Shown: positions 18,070 through 27,411 of the stretch, in pieces
Layout: the number at the start of each line of letters is the position of its first letter
Position numbering within the stretch: the stretch's first letter is position 1
Source: Rhizobium sp.
GTDB taxonomy: Bacteria > Pseudomonadota > Alphaproteobacteria > Rhizobiales > Rhizobiaceae
Length of the DNA stretch: 64,000 bases
Direction: 5' to 3'
Assembly: GCA_019739215.1 (NCBI GenBank)
Contig: JAHHDR010000026.1
Span: 158,050 to 222,049, forward strand
Position numbers and translations under genes: made by a program
Notes under the pieces: generated by a model
What the model was told of the DNA's origin: nothing
The model's input: only the letters and a program-made list of their open reading frames with translations
Databases searched by the model: none

Positions 18070-19001
18070 CACGCGGCCTCCGCGGGACCGTTGAAGTCGG
18101 GCACCTTCGTGCCGAGGGCGCTGCGCGACGCGACCGCCTGCCGGAGATGCTCCCTTTTAATGCAGGGCGATTCGGCCCTGGCGGCCATGTAGGCGGCGTC
18201 CTGCACGATGTTCATGACGACACCGACGGACCCGCCGCTGACATCGAGCAGGGCCTGGCCGTGATGGCGGCCGAGGTTGGAAAGATGCTTGAAAGGCAGG
18301 CGAAGGTCGACTTCGTTCAGAAAGAAGAAGAACCTGTTCTTTTCGTCGAAGTCCTTGTCGTTGTACTCGACCAACGGATAGTGCGGGAAGTTGCCGCGGC
18401 GGAACAGCTGGTCGTTATTCAGGACGGCCATGTAGACGCTTTCGAGTCCCACGAGCAGGATGTTGCATTTTTGGTTGGCGATGTGGATCAGCATGCCTTC
18501 CAGGCGGTTGGAGACGGCGCTTCTGCCCTCCCAGAGGAAATGCGCGTCGTCGATAACCAGCATCTTGACGCCGAAATCGGCGAGACGGCTTGCCGCCTTG
18601 GTGTTGACCGTGGCGTTGGTTTCGCGCGGGATCGCGGTCGCCCCGGTCGCCAGGTAGATTTGGCGGCTGAACTCGATCGCCGTCCAATCGGACCGGGCTT
18701 CGACATAGGCGACCGGATAGTCGTAGCCATGGTCCTGCAGTTCGGCGGGATGGTTCGAAGCGAAGTACTTGGCGGCATAAGATTTTCCGGCACGAGAGTT
18801 GCCGATTAGTCCGGCGATCCAACCCGGAGGATCGGGAACGAACAAGTGCTCCATGGCGTCCTGGGCGGTATCGAACTTGCGATGGGGCACCAGGAGATTG
18901 GTGATCATCGAGATGCGTTCGTGCAGAGGCTTCGCCGCAGCGACTGCCCGTTCCTCATCGGACTTGAATGCGCGCATATGAAAATTCGGGATCACTGTCA
19001 T
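18069..19001 (-). CDS. tnsC: TnsC/TniB-family AAA+ transposition ATPase
   Basis: This 310-residue AAA+ protein has Walker A GNSRAGKS (about residues 67-74) and Walker B MLVIDDAH (Asp151, Asp152). Its compact size is closer to TniB than to the 555-residue TnsC of Tn7. It should form filaments on target DNA and link TniQ/TnsD to the transposase. The ATG overlaps the tnsB stop (TAATG) and its stop overlaps the tniQ start, so the genes are translationally coupled. Confidence 0.9.
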   Translation of the reverse strand: MTVIPNFHMRAFKSDEERAVAAAKPLHERISMITNLLVPHRKFDTAQDAMEHLFVPDPPGWIAGLIGNSRAGKSYAAKYFASNHPAELQDHGYDYPVAYVEARSDWTAIEFSRQIYLATGATAIPRETNATVNTKAASRLADFGVKMLVIDDAHFLWEGRSAVSNRLEGMLIHIANQKCNILLVGLESVYMAVLNNDQLFRRGNFPHYPLVEYNDKDFDEKNRFFFFLNEVDLRLPFKHLSNLGRHHGQALLDVSGGSVGVVMNIVQDAAYMAARAESPCIKREHLRQAVASRSALGTKVPDFNGPAEAA

Positions 19002-21412
19002 TACTTGGGTTCCTTCACTTCGTCTTGGTACCGGGCCAAAAGTTCATCGAAGTCGAGTTCCTCGCGGTGTTCCTCGACATGGACGACGCGGCCGGCTTGC
19101 GTCGCCTTTTTCTGTTTTTCGGGCTTCTTGGCAGGTTCGGCGGCCGGGGTTGCCGGAAATGCCGCCTCGGATGCGGCTGGGCGCGCAGCATCCTGCGTAG
19201 GAGACGGGTCTCCGAAATCCGGGATGCCGTCGGGTGCCGGTTTCGGGATCAGGCGCGGGGCGTCGGCCATGGTCGATGAGTTCCGCGTGTAGTCGATCTT
19301 CTTCCGGCTCTTCTCGGCATCCGGCTTGACGTCGACCAGCTCGCTCCGTTTCACCGTGCGGGTGACTGTCCGGTAGAAGGAGGCGACCGCCTCCCCGGTC
19401 TTCTGGGATTTCCGCTCGGCGAACTCCGCCTTCAGGCCTTCCTCGTAGGCGGCCTTCGAGACGATGAAGTCCTTGATGTTGAGCGGCGGCTCGCCTGTGG
19501 TCTTCTTATGGTGCTCCTTTGCTTTGTTGTGCTGGAAGAGCCGCAGACCCTTGGCGTATCGGCGGCACTCGCCGTGGGCGAAAGCGATGATGACCGTGTT
19601 CAGCTCAGGCACGTGGACGTAGATGTGTCCAAGGTCGCTGGGATCGCGGACGCACTTGTACCTCGTCACGGTCTTGCGCTCCTTGCGGCGGTCCCCGCTA
19701 CGCGCGGGCGCGGTCGCGTTGCCGTTCATCGCCAGGATCGTCAGCTTGGGATCGTAGTAGGTGATGTAGTCCCAGGTGATCGTGCCGTGCTGGACGGACA
19801 ACCACTCCACCTCGTTCGCGAAGGCCGCAAAGACTTCGGGATCGATCGTCGGGCGTTGGCGCGCGCGACCGATGCCATCGTCGTATCGTTTCTGGGGAAT
19901 GCCGCTCCAGTTGCGCAGGTAGCCAAGCCCGCGGTGATGCGTGTTGTTGTACTGGTGGACAAAAGCCGCGATCGAACGCTTGAGCTCGCTGAGGCTCATC
20001 TTCGGGCATCCCACGCCCTTGTCGTCGTCGAACTGACCCCGACGTTCTGGATTGGACATGGTGCCGCCGGGCAGATTGTGGAAAAGAAGGTCGTTCTGTG
20101 TGCGGAAGTACCGCTCGAGCGATCCCTTTCCGTCGGCGTGCCCCGCGTTTAGTTCGTAGAGCATAATGCCGAAGTGCTCGCACAGCGCCGAGATTTGGTC
20201 GCCACGGAGGATGACGTCGGCATCGACCGCCATGGCGACGGGAAAGCCGTGGATGCTGATCTCGATCTCGGGATGTTCGGAATTGTCCTTCGGGAACACC
20301 ATGTGCTTGAAGCCTGCTAGGAAAGCCTCGAAGTTGGGCGCGCCGAAGAAGACGCTCCATCCCGCGACGCCGCCCGAGTTCCGGTCCTTGAAGAAGATCG
20401 CCCAGGCCCGGCCGTAGACTTCTGGAATCCGGTCGTCGTAGATGCAGGTGTCCGTTTTGACGAAGTCGACCTCCACCAGATCGAACGGGGCCGCCGGAAG
20501 CAGTTGCGGGATTTTGATCGAATGCACCCGCATGGCATACTCTTCGCCATACCGCAGCAGGTCGCGGACGAAATGCGGCACGTTCTTCTTGGCGCGCTCG
20601 AACGTGCGCTGCTTGGGCCAGAGGACGTTGCCGTGTTCGTCGCAGACCTCTTTCCTGAGGTGCTCGTTTTCGGAGAGCGCCAGAAGCGCGGCGTACCGCT
20701 TCCGCGCGTCCTTCGCGGTTCCCTTCGGAAGGCTCCACGCGTACTCGGCCGATTCCCTGACGAGGTCCAGGATTCGTTCGCTGTACTTCTTGTTCCGGTT
20801 GCCGCGCGTTTTGCCGGGAGCCAACGCGAGCAGCGCTGCCGCCGGGTTGGCGTAGTAGTTGCAGATCGCTTCCTTCAGCGTCGTGAGGCAGGGTGGCTTC
20901 TCCCCTCCCTCCTTGTTCTTCGCGTGCCTGGCCGCGGACTCTCTGATCCTGCGGTCGTCTGGCATCGCCTTGGAGAGGTACGAGTTCTCCTTGAGGATCG
21001 CGAGCACGTACCGGAGCTTCTTCTCCGCGATGGCGCGCTGATGTTTCGACAGCGAGCCGACCTGGTCGATTTCCTGTCCTTCGGGCACCTTAGAGTCGCA
21101 CCTCAGGAACCGACCCTGGCTTTGAAGCTGGGTGATCTGCCAGTTGGACAGCATGAGATCGCCGCCAGTCTTGGGATCGAGCAGATAGTAGCGCCACCCC
21201 ACCGACGTGTAGTGCTTGTAGGAAATGATTTCGAACGTGTTCGCCCGGTCCCGGTCGGCATTCTGGATGCGGACGACCGTCCCGGCGACAAGGGCGTGCT
21301 CCTGCCCCTTCGGCTCGCTGACGTGTTGGTCGGGAATGTCGAGGTGCTTGACGTTGAACACCGGAGGAAGGGAGCTGCCCTTCAGAAACGACGCGTGATC
21401 GTGGATGGACAT
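19001..21412 (-). CDS. tnsB: TnsB/TniA-type DDE transposase (Mu-like integrase)
   Basis: This 803-residue protein has an N-terminal DNA-binding half, a retroviral-integrase-like core and a Mu-transposase C-terminal beta-barrel. Catalytic residues can be proposed: Asp in LVEVDFVKTD, Asp in MAVDADVIL and Glu in GKGSLERYFRTQ. The C-terminal 150 residues are charged and Pro/Lys-rich, probably the segment that contacts TnsC. TnsB cuts the 3' ends and joins them to target DNA. It overlaps the tnsA-like gene by TGATG upstream and tnsC downstream. Confidence 0.9.
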   Translation of the reverse strand: MSIHDHASFLKGSSLPPVFNVKHLDIPDQHVSEPKGQEHALVAGTVVRIQNADRDRANTFEIISYKHYTSVGWRYYLLDPKTGGDLMLSNWQITQLQSQGRFLRCDSKVPEGQEIDQVGSLSKHQRAIAEKKLRYVLAILKENSYLSKAMPDDRRIRESAARHAKNKEGGEKPPCLTTLKEAICNYYANPAAALLALAPGKTRGNRNKKYSERILDLVRESAEYAWSLPKGTAKDARKRYAALLALSENEHLRKEVCDEHGNVLWPKQRTFERAKKNVPHFVRDLLRYGEEYAMRVHSIKIPQLLPAAPFDLVEVDFVKTDTCIYDDRIPEVYGRAWAIFFKDRNSGGVAGWSVFFGAPNFEAFLAGFKHMVFPKDNSEHPEIEISIHGFPVAMAVDADVILRGDQISALCEHFGIMLYELNAGHADGKGSLERYFRTQNDLLFHNLPGGTMSNPERRGQFDDDKGVGCPKMSLSELKRSIAAFVHQYNNTHHRGLGYLRNWSGIPQKRYDDGIGRARQRPTIDPEVFAAFANEVEWLSVQHGTITWDYITYYDPKLTILAMNGNATAPARSGDRRKERKTVTRYKCVRDPSDLGHIYVHVPELNTVIIAFAHGECRRYAKGLRLFQHNKAKEHHKKTTGEPPLNIKDFIVSKAAYEEGLKAEFAERKSQKTGEAVASFYRTVTRTVKRSELVDVKPDAEKSRKKIDYTRNSSTMADAPRLIPKPAPDGIPDFGDPSPTQDAARPAASEAAFPATPAAEPAKKPEKQKKATQAGRVVHVEEHREELDFDELLARYQDEVKEPK

Positions 21413-22165
21413 CAGCGCCTCCTCATTCCACGGCCGTCGACGAACGGCTCGGCCAAGGTGATGGCGGCATCGCTGTCAGTACCGAACTCGACACCGTGGT
21501 CGAGATCGATCTCGCCCTCCCGGCATAGCGCCAACACCGCTTGGTAGACCCCGTCGACGTCAGGACGCCCCTTGCCAAGACAACCGACCGCGGCCTTGCT
21601 GACAGCGGCGATCGTGGTGGGGAAACCGAGAGACAGGATTGCCGTCCAGACGGCGGCCTTCGCCTCCTTGTCGCCGTAGGTCATGTGCCGGAACATCTGC
21701 CAGAGGTTCCATCGCCGCGGCTCCTGATGGAGGTCGATCTCGTCCATGATCGCGTATGTCGCGCCGTGGTTCGCCATCAGGGTTTCGTTTAGGCGTCCGC
21801 CTCTTGAGACAAGCCACTTGTGCTCGTCCTGATGGGCCAGAGGATATGCGTCCATGAACGCGACGGACCCGTCACGCATGAGCCCTCCGATTTCGGGAAT
21901 GTGCTTCTCCACGCGGACCGCGCCATAAGGGCCGTAGACCTCGTATTTCACCTCGACGGGAAAGGACGAGATGCGATGGACCTCGGGATCGGCCTCGAGA
22001 ACCATGAGCAATTCCGCCACGAGGGGCGAAGACGCCCGGATGTTCCCGTTGCTGACGTTTTTTCCGCGACGGAAACTCGACGGTGATCGAGCCGCGCTTC
22101 TTGCGTCGGGGAATTTTCTTGAGTGGCTCGTGGCCGGGCGAGAATCCGGGGGGATAGTGGGTCAT
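21412..22165 (-). CDS. tnsA: TnsA-like endonuclease subunit, frameshifted and with altered active site
   Basis: The upper frame starts MTHYPPGFSPGHEPLKKIPR after an AAAGGAGG site. Removing one T from the T6 run at 22058-22063 joins it to the lower frame, giving NGNIRASSPLVAELLMVLEA then DPEVHRISSFPVEVKY, a typical TnsA N-terminal domain. The C-terminal part (LWQMFRHMTYGDKEAK onward) fits the TnsC-contacting domain. The usual PD...VK nuclease core is changed: the Asp position reads HIPE and the Gln/Asp-x-Lys position reads MDAYP. If correct, 5'-strand cutting may be lost. The protein is about 250 residues when repaired. Confidence 0.7.
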
Positions 22166-22246
22166 AGGCTGCCTCCTTTCAGGGCGAGCTTCGCCGTCCC
22201 GGGGAAGAGCGCCCTCCCCGGCGTGATCGGACGAATGGTGGAAGTT

Positions 22247-22417
22247 TCAGTCTTCGTCGATGCGGTAGAAGTCGCGCGGGTCGAGCCTCGGAGTGGACAA
22301 AACGTCCTCCCAAGTGTCGCGGAGCTCCTCGATCGTCGATGGCGGGATGCCGTAGAGATCAAGCTCGTCGAGCGAGATCGGTCGGGCGTCATCGAAGAGG
22401 TGTTTGTATGCGATCAT
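22247..22417 (-). CDS. Small acidic protein at the head of the transposition operon (56 aa)
   Basis: The ATG at 22417 follows GGGAG at nine bases. The 56-residue product is acidic (LDELDLYGIPPSTIEELRD, DPRDFYRIDED) and probably helical. It lies 81 bp ahead of the tnsA-like gene on the same strand. I do not recognise it. Its position suggests a regulator or accessory factor of transposition. Confidence 0.5.
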   Translation of the reverse strand: MIAYKHLFDDARPISLDELDLYGIPPSTIEELRDTWEDVLSTPRLDPRDFYRIDED

Positions 22418-22847
22418 GGCATGCGTCTCCCAATTCCGGAGGCGGTGGCGACCGGAGTACAAGTTACTGGAATGGGTATGCTGAAGCCTCAGCGTCCTAT
22501 TCGGACACCGTGAGGTGGAATGCGTTTGATCTGCATGGATGTGTTCCGATGTCGTGGATTGGCATGCGCGAACGAGCCGCCTGTGGCGGTCATATTCGTA
22601 TGAGGCGCTGCTGTACCGTCTGCATCAGATTTCCTCGCAAAAGCGCGCCGTCATGGCGCATTGCCTTGCATAGACCGCGAACATTTAGTGAACACGCTCG
22701 AGATGTCAACAAGATTCGTAAAATGCGGTGCCAATTGACGTGAAAGCCGGCTGTTTGCCGGTTCTTCTTTAACCTTTGGGCGTCATGCTGGAACTCCTTG
22801 ATAAACGAACACGCGCCTTATGTGTGAGAGTGTTGAGGGTTTTCGTT

Positions 22848-22890
22848 GACTGGCCGGGAGGAGTTGTGACCCTTTTTTACCCGGCCAGTC
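22848..22890. repeat. 11-bp perfect inverted repeat with 21-nt spacer
   Basis: GACTGGCCGGG (22848-22858) and CCCGGCCAGTC (22880-22890) are perfect complements. The spacer contains a T6 run. It may be a hairpin in RNA or a protein site near the transposon end. A weaker hairpin with a T-rich tail lies just before it (CCGGC-TGTTT-GCCGG, about 22747-22761). Confidence 0.6.
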
Positions 22891-22953
22891 GCTCCTCAAG
22901 CGCTCAGCACATCGGTTACGCCACATCAGGGTGGCCGGTGAATTTTAATGGCC

Positions 22954-22996
22954 GCATAAAATCGACGCTAAAATGCCGCTAAAATCACGCTAAAAT
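22954..22996. repeat. Helically phased GCTAAAAT iterons
   Basis: GCTAAAAT occurs at 22967-22974, 22978-22985 and 22989-22996, exactly 11 bp apart, with a variant GCATAAAAT at 22954-22962. The one-turn spacing places all copies on the same DNA face. Such an array near the start of a transposition operon could bind the transposase or a repressor. It is too short and regular to be a CRISPR array. Confidence 0.6.
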
Positions 22997-23026
22997 CGGA
23001 CCTTGTTCAGTGGCCGCTGACCGCGA

Positions 23027-23888
23027 TGTCAGACGTCGTTCGGCCAACTCAGTGCCTCCTCGCAGTCGTCACCAGGACACAGCCATCGGCGTCCTGGAAT
23101 CCATTGAAAGTTGCATCTGCGTAATCCCTCGGCATGCGGGCGACGGGAGCACGCAGGGATACGGCCCAATGTGATTATGAACAGGGGCGGAGAGAATTAG
23201 GCGATCTTTAAATCGGACGTCCAATTGGACTTTCGCCGCTGGCACGTGAGTTCCAGAAGGTAGGTGGCTGGCTATCCGATTTCGGCGCGGTGGACGCCGG
23301 CCAACAAGACCTCATCGGCAATTTTCGTGACCTCGGGTCTAGGAGCCCGTGACGATTGGCTGCACTTTTCTGACGACCGAATTTCCGTTCCAGCGCGCTT
23401 GGCAAGACCCTGTGGAAACAGCAGGTCAAACTGCGAGTTCTTCACGACAGCAGGCGCTGGAATAACCTCGCTTCCTAGATGAAGACTTCGATCTCAGGTC
23501 GGGATGAAATGCTGCCATGATCTCAGGTCTCGCCCACGTTAGAGCCGTTAACTGTCCTGCGCCCTTCCGAGGGTCGCCCGGTCGGCAGGCGCGCTCAATC
23601 GGAGCACGAGTGAGCGTTCGCGTCGATCCTAGTGGGCGACGTCACAATGACCGACTCACGGTCACAAAGACCCGGCTCGCGGCGACGATCCGGGTTTGCG
23701 TCCACTCCGTTCGGACAGCCAAAGACCTCGAAATCCGGTGCTTTTGGGGTCTTGTCCAAATCGATTAAACGATTTTCGTGGTTATTTTTATGATAAGAAA
23801 ACGGCCGTTAGACGTTGTTTTTAAAGGGAAAATTAACATCTAAGCGGCCGTCACCGCCAACAGGGGTAGTTGGCGGGATATCAGACGT
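23027..23888. repeat. Pair of T(G/A)TCAGACGT direct repeats 852 bp apart
   Basis: TGTCAGACGT at 23027-23036 and TATCAGACGT at 23879-23888 share a longer context, CG(C/G)GAT(G/A)TCAGACGT, and some matching bases further on (GGC-AACT). The second copy is 15 bp from the metY stop. They could be transposase sites, att-like repeats around a small insertion, or coincidence. Confidence 0.4.
23801..23851. repeat. Imperfect inverted repeat near the metY 3' end
   Basis: ACGGCCGTTAGACGTT (23801-23816) pairs with AACATCTAAGCGGCCGT (23835-23851), with one mismatch and one bulge. The centre is A/T-rich. It is followed by a second, perfect hairpin CCGCCAAC (23854-23861) / GTTGGCGG (23869-23876), which could end leftward metY transcripts. 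Confidence 0.45.
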
Positions 23889-23903
23889 ATATGGCGAACT
23901 AGG

Positions 23904-25198
23904 TCATGCCTGCTCCAGCGCCTGCTCGAGATCGGCGATGATGTCGGAGAGATCCTCGATACCGACCGAGAGCCGGACAACGTCGGGTCCGGCGCCGGCG
24001 GCGACCTGCTGCTCGGGCGAGAGTTGTCGATGCGTGGTCGATGCCGGATGGATCACGAGCGAGCGCGTGTCGCCGATATTGGCGAGGTGCGAGAAGAGCT
24101 TCAGGCTCTCGACGAAGTTCTTGCCCGATTCATATCCGCCCTTGAGCCCGAAAGTGAAGACGGCACCGGCGCCCTTCGGTGAATATTTCACCTGCAGCGC
24201 GTGATTGGGATCGCTGTCGAGGCCGGAATAGTTGACCCAGGCGATCTTCGGATGACCCTTCAGCCACTTCGCCACGCCCAGCGAGTTCTCGCAATGGCGC
24301 TGCATCCTGAGCGGCAGGGTTTCGATGCCGGTCAGGATCAGGAAGGCGTTGAGCGGAGCGAGCGAGGGGCCGAAGTCACGCAGGCCGAGCACGCGCGCAG
24401 GCGATCGCGAAGGCGATAGTTGCCGAAGGCCTGGTGCAGCACGACGCCGCCATATTCCGGCCGCGGCTCCGACAGCATCGGATACTTGCCCGGACTTAGC
24501 CGACCAGTCGAACGTGCCGCCGTCGACCAGGATGACGCCGCCCATGGAATTGCCGTGGCCGCCCAGGAACTTGGTGACGCGAATGCACGACGATGTCGGC
24601 GCCATGCTCCAGCGGGCGGACGAGGTAGGGCGCTCGCCATCGTGTTGTCGACGATCAGAGGCAGGCCGTGCTTGTGCGCGACCTCGGCGATCGCGGCGAG
24701 ATCGACGAAGGTTCCGTTGGGATTGGCAAGGCTCTCGACGAAGACCGCCTTGGTGCGGTCGTCGATCAGCGCTTCCATCGTCGTCGGGTCCGCAGTGTCG
24801 AACCAGCGAACGTTCCAGTCGAAGCTCTTGAAGGCATTGCCGAACTGGTTGATCGAGCCGCCATAGAGGCGTCGCGCCGCGATGAAATTGTCGCCCGGAC
24901 TCATGATCGTGTGGAAGATCAGCAGTTGTGCCGCATGGCCGGAGGAGGTGGCCAGGGCCGCAGTGCCGCCTTCCAGCGCGGCGACGCGTTCCTCAAGAAC
25001 GGCGTTGGTCGGGTTCATGATGCGGGTGTAGATGTTGCCGAAGGCCTGAAGGCCGAACAGGGCAGCCGCGTGATCGGCATTGTCGAAGACATAGGCCGTG
25101 GTCTGGTAGATCGGCGTGATGCGTGCCTTGGTGGTGGGATCGGGCTGCGCGCCGGCATGTACTGCAAGCGTTGCGAAACCGGGATTGTCCTTGGTCAT
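23904..25198 (-). CDS. metY: O-acetylhomoserine sulfhydrylase-type (Cys/Met metabolism PLP enzyme), multiply frameshifted
   Basis: The N-terminal half reads cleanly (GFATLAVHAGAQPDPTTKAR, PIYQTTAYVF, MNPTNAVLEERVAALEGG) and the C-terminal third reads cleanly in another frame (FGLKGGYESGKNFVESLKLF, VIHPASTTHRQLSPEQ). Between about 24,380 and 24,640 several extra bases shift the frame back and forth, but the PLP-lysine strand is still visible as TKFLGGHGNSMGG. The family makes homocysteine from O-acetylhomoserine and sulfide. All the breaks I could resolve are insertions, so sequencing error is more likely than a pseudogene. Confidence 0.85.
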
Positions 25199-25373
25199 GA
25201 TGCTCCTCCATTATCGTTGTCGTCGATGATAGCGATTTCGCAGCCGCTGGAAAGTGCAGTTGTGCCGGATTCGGAAGTCCGAACCACCGTCACGAACATG
25301 AAATCACTGGCATTTATTCTGTCTGGTGATAGCTAGGCGGTAGAGACATATTGTTCGAGAAAGCAGGCATTTG

Positions 25374-26507
25374 ATGGAAAACCGCGCCTCAAGATCACGG
25401 CCTGCGGAGAATGTCGAACCTGTCGCAGTGTCTGCGCGCGCGCCGCTCGTCAGTTATGAATCACTTGCCCGATGGCTGCTCGTGTTCATTCTCGCCGCGG
25501 GCGTGTATTTCTTCCATGGCTTTCTCGTGCCGGTTCTGGCGGCGCTGGTGATCGGCTTTGCCAGTTGGCCGCTTTTCAAGCGGCTTCGGTCCGCTCTGGG
25601 CAACCGCGACGCCTGGTCGGCAACCGTGGCACTCGTGCTCGTGCTCTCGTTCATCATCGTGCCGATCATATTGGCGGTGCTCTATGCGGTGAAGGAAATC
25701 CGCCTCTGGGCGGCATGGGCGATCGAGGCGAACCGTGTCGGGCCGCCGGTGCCGGTCTGGATCGCCGACTTGCCGATCGTCGGGGCCGGGGCTGCGGAAC
25801 AGTGGCAGCGTTACCTCGGCCATCCCGGCGGTCTCGGCGAACTGGTCCAGGCGATCAGCGGATCGAATATCGGCAACATCTATCGCGGCCTGCTCGTCGT
25901 CGGGTCATCGGCCTTCCAGGCGGTGCTCACGCTGCTCTTCCTGCTGATCACGCTGTTTTTCGTCTACCGAGACGGGGACAAGCTGGTCGCCCAGCTCGAC
26001 AGGCTGGGAGAGCGGGTCCTGCCGGATCGATGGGAACGGGTCTCCCGGATCGTGCCGATGACGATCAGTTCGACCGTGATGGGCATGACCGTCATCGCGA
26101 TTGGCGAAGGTATCGTGCTCGGCATCGCCTACTGGCTTGCCGGAGTGCCCTCGCCCGTCACGCTCGGCATCATCACCGGCGTCATGGCGCTGGTGCCGGG
26201 CGGGGCGCCGCTCTGCTTCACGCTGGTCTCCGTCTACCTCATCGCAAGCGGCACGCCGGTCAACGGCATCGCGCTCCTGGTGTGGGGCTCGACCGAACTG
26301 TTCATCGTCGACAAGACACTTCGGCCCCGTCTGGTCGGCGGGCCGATCAAGCTGCCATTCCTGCCGACATTCTTCGGGCTGATCGGCGGGGTAAAGACCA
26401 TGGGATTTCTGGGGCTTTTTCTCGGCCCGGTGCTGATGGCACTGCTGGTATCGATCTGGAGGGAGTGGGTGTTCGAGACCAAAGGTCGGACCGACGCGGA
26501 CCGCTAA
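25374..26507 (+). CDS. AI-2E family (PerM/YdiK-like) permease
   Basis: This 377-residue membrane protein has about eight hydrophobic helices in the AI-2E/UPF0118 layout: two or three N-terminal helices, a periplasmic domain near residues 105-160, then the conserved C-terminal bundle (LVPGGAPLCF, FIVDKTLRPRLVGGPIKLP, FLGLFLGPVLMALL). Members have been linked to sodium/proton antiport or small-molecule export; the substrate is unknown here. The ATG at 25374 is preceded by an in-frame TTG. It is divergent from metY. Confidence 0.85.
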   Translation: MENRASRSRPAENVEPVAVSARAPLVSYESLARWLLVFILAAGVYFFHGFLVPVLAALVIGFASWPLFKRLRSALGNRDAWSATVALVLVLSFIIVPIILAVLYAVKEIRLWAAWAIEANRVGPPVPVWIADLPIVGAGAAEQWQRYLGHPGGLGELVQAISGSNIGNIYRGLLVVGSSAFQAVLTLLFLLITLFFVYRDGDKLVAQLDRLGERVLPDRWERVSRIVPMTISSTVMGMTVIAIGEGIVLGIAYWLAGVPSPVTLGIITGVMALVPGGAPLCFTLVSVYLIASGTPVNGIALLVWGSTELFIVDKTLRPRLVGGPIKLPFLPTFFGLIGGVKTMGFLGLFLGPVLMALLVSIWREWVFETKGRTDADR

Positions 26508-26679
26508 ACAGACCTTCGTTGGCAAGCCAACGATTCATCCGCTTGATCGCTTGTTTCGCCGTAGGCTCTTGTCGGAAAACCGTGGGACACTTTCCGGAAC
26601 CTGCTTAGCGGTTCCAGGGCGGCCGCCAGTCGCGCACTCGATCACCCAGGCGCCCGGAAGCGGCGCCATGGGCAAAGAC

Positions 26680-26706
26680 AAAAAACACCCTCTTGCGAGG
26701 GCGGCC
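26680..26706 (-). terminator. Terminator of dksA
   Basis: Read leftward, CGCCCTC and GAGGGTG form a short GC stem around a GCAA loop followed by TTTTTT (the A-run at 26680-26685 on the plus strand). It lies 12 bp after the dksA stop. Confidence 0.65.
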
Positions 26707-26717
26707 AATCAACTCAA

Positions 26718-27137
26718 CTATTCGTCACGGTATACTTTTTCGCGACGTTCATGACGCTCCTGCGCCTCGATCGACAAGGTGGCGATCGGGCGCGCATCCA
26801 GCCGCTTAAGGCTGATCGGCTCGCCGGTCTCCTCGCAATAGCCATAGGTCCCGTCATCGATGCGCTGCACTGCGGCATCGATCTTGGAGATCAGCTTGCG
26901 CTGGCGGTCGCGAGCGCGAAGCTCGATGGCCCGATCGGTTTCGGACGAGGCCCGGTCGGCGAGGTCCGGATGATTGGCACTCTCTTCTGCAAGGTGACCG
27001 AGGGTCTCGCGTGCCTCGCGCAAGATCTCGTTTTTCCATGCAACCAGCTTGGACCGGAAATAGGCCCGTTGCCGGGGATTCATGAACTCTTCGTTTTCCG
27101 AGGGAACATAGTCCGCAAGATCGATATTCTCACTCAA
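26718..27137 (-). CDS. dksA: DksA/TraR-family RNA polymerase-binding protein lacking the zinc cysteines
   Basis: This 139-residue protein most likely starts at TTG (MSENIDLADYVPSEN), seven bases after AGGAGA; an ATG at 27158 has no ribosome binding site. The coiled-coil hairpin is followed by the family C-terminal domain YGYCEETGEPISLKRLDARP. Only one of the four zinc-finger cysteines remains, as in other rhizobial DksA proteins and in zinc-independent DksA2. It should bind the RNA polymerase secondary channel and mediate the stringent response with ppGpp. Confidence 0.93.
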   Translation of the reverse strand: MSENIDLADYVPSENEEFMNPRQRAYFRSKLVAWKNEILREARETLGHLAEESANHPDLADRASSETDRAIELRARDRQRKLISKIDAAVQRIDDGTYGYCEETGEPISLKRLDARPIATLSIEAQERHERREKVYRDE

Positions 27138-27411
27138 CGCGATTCTCCTGAAGAACATCCCGCACGCGCTGCCCTATACAGTTACAACTGTGTTAATTCA
27201 AGCCGAAAGCGCAGTTCCCACGCTTTTTACGCCTGTCATAATTTTGCGCTAAGTGATTATTTTTTTGTCAGTATTCGCTCACCGGATGATGACGCGAATA
27301 GCCGACATATGATCGTTTGCGCTATCCTTTCCCAAAGGCCGAGATTGACCTTTTCAGAGACGCCCGTTACCCAATCGAGACACAGTTGTCCCATCCCCGC
27401 GTGATCGCTTC

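Larger units (their letters stand above)
22418..23903. other. 1.5-kb non-coding stretch, probable transposon right-end region
   Basis: No convincing gene is visible here; the short frames present have no signal peptide, no membrane helix and no recognisable motif. The stretch holds phased iterons, three inverted repeats and a pair of direct repeats listed separately. It separates the transposition operon from the backbone gene metY, which is where a Tn7-like right end would be expected. Confidence 0.5.

Noticed and set aside
22776..22982. Small plus-strand frame before the iterons
   Set aside because: It spans the inverted repeat and part of the iteron array and has no motif or clear ribosome binding site.
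22954..22996. CRISPR array
   Set aside because: Repeats are only 8 bp with 3-bp gaps, no spacers of 30 bp and no cas genes; the array fits protein-binding iterons.
23208..23768. Several 70-85-aa frames in the transposon-metY gap
   Set aside because: Frames on both strands have low-complexity Arg/Ser/Pro composition and no support; treated as non-coding.
24325..25336. Plus-strand frames over the metY region
   Set aside because: They are antisense to a recognisable enzyme and have Arg/Ala-rich shadow composition.
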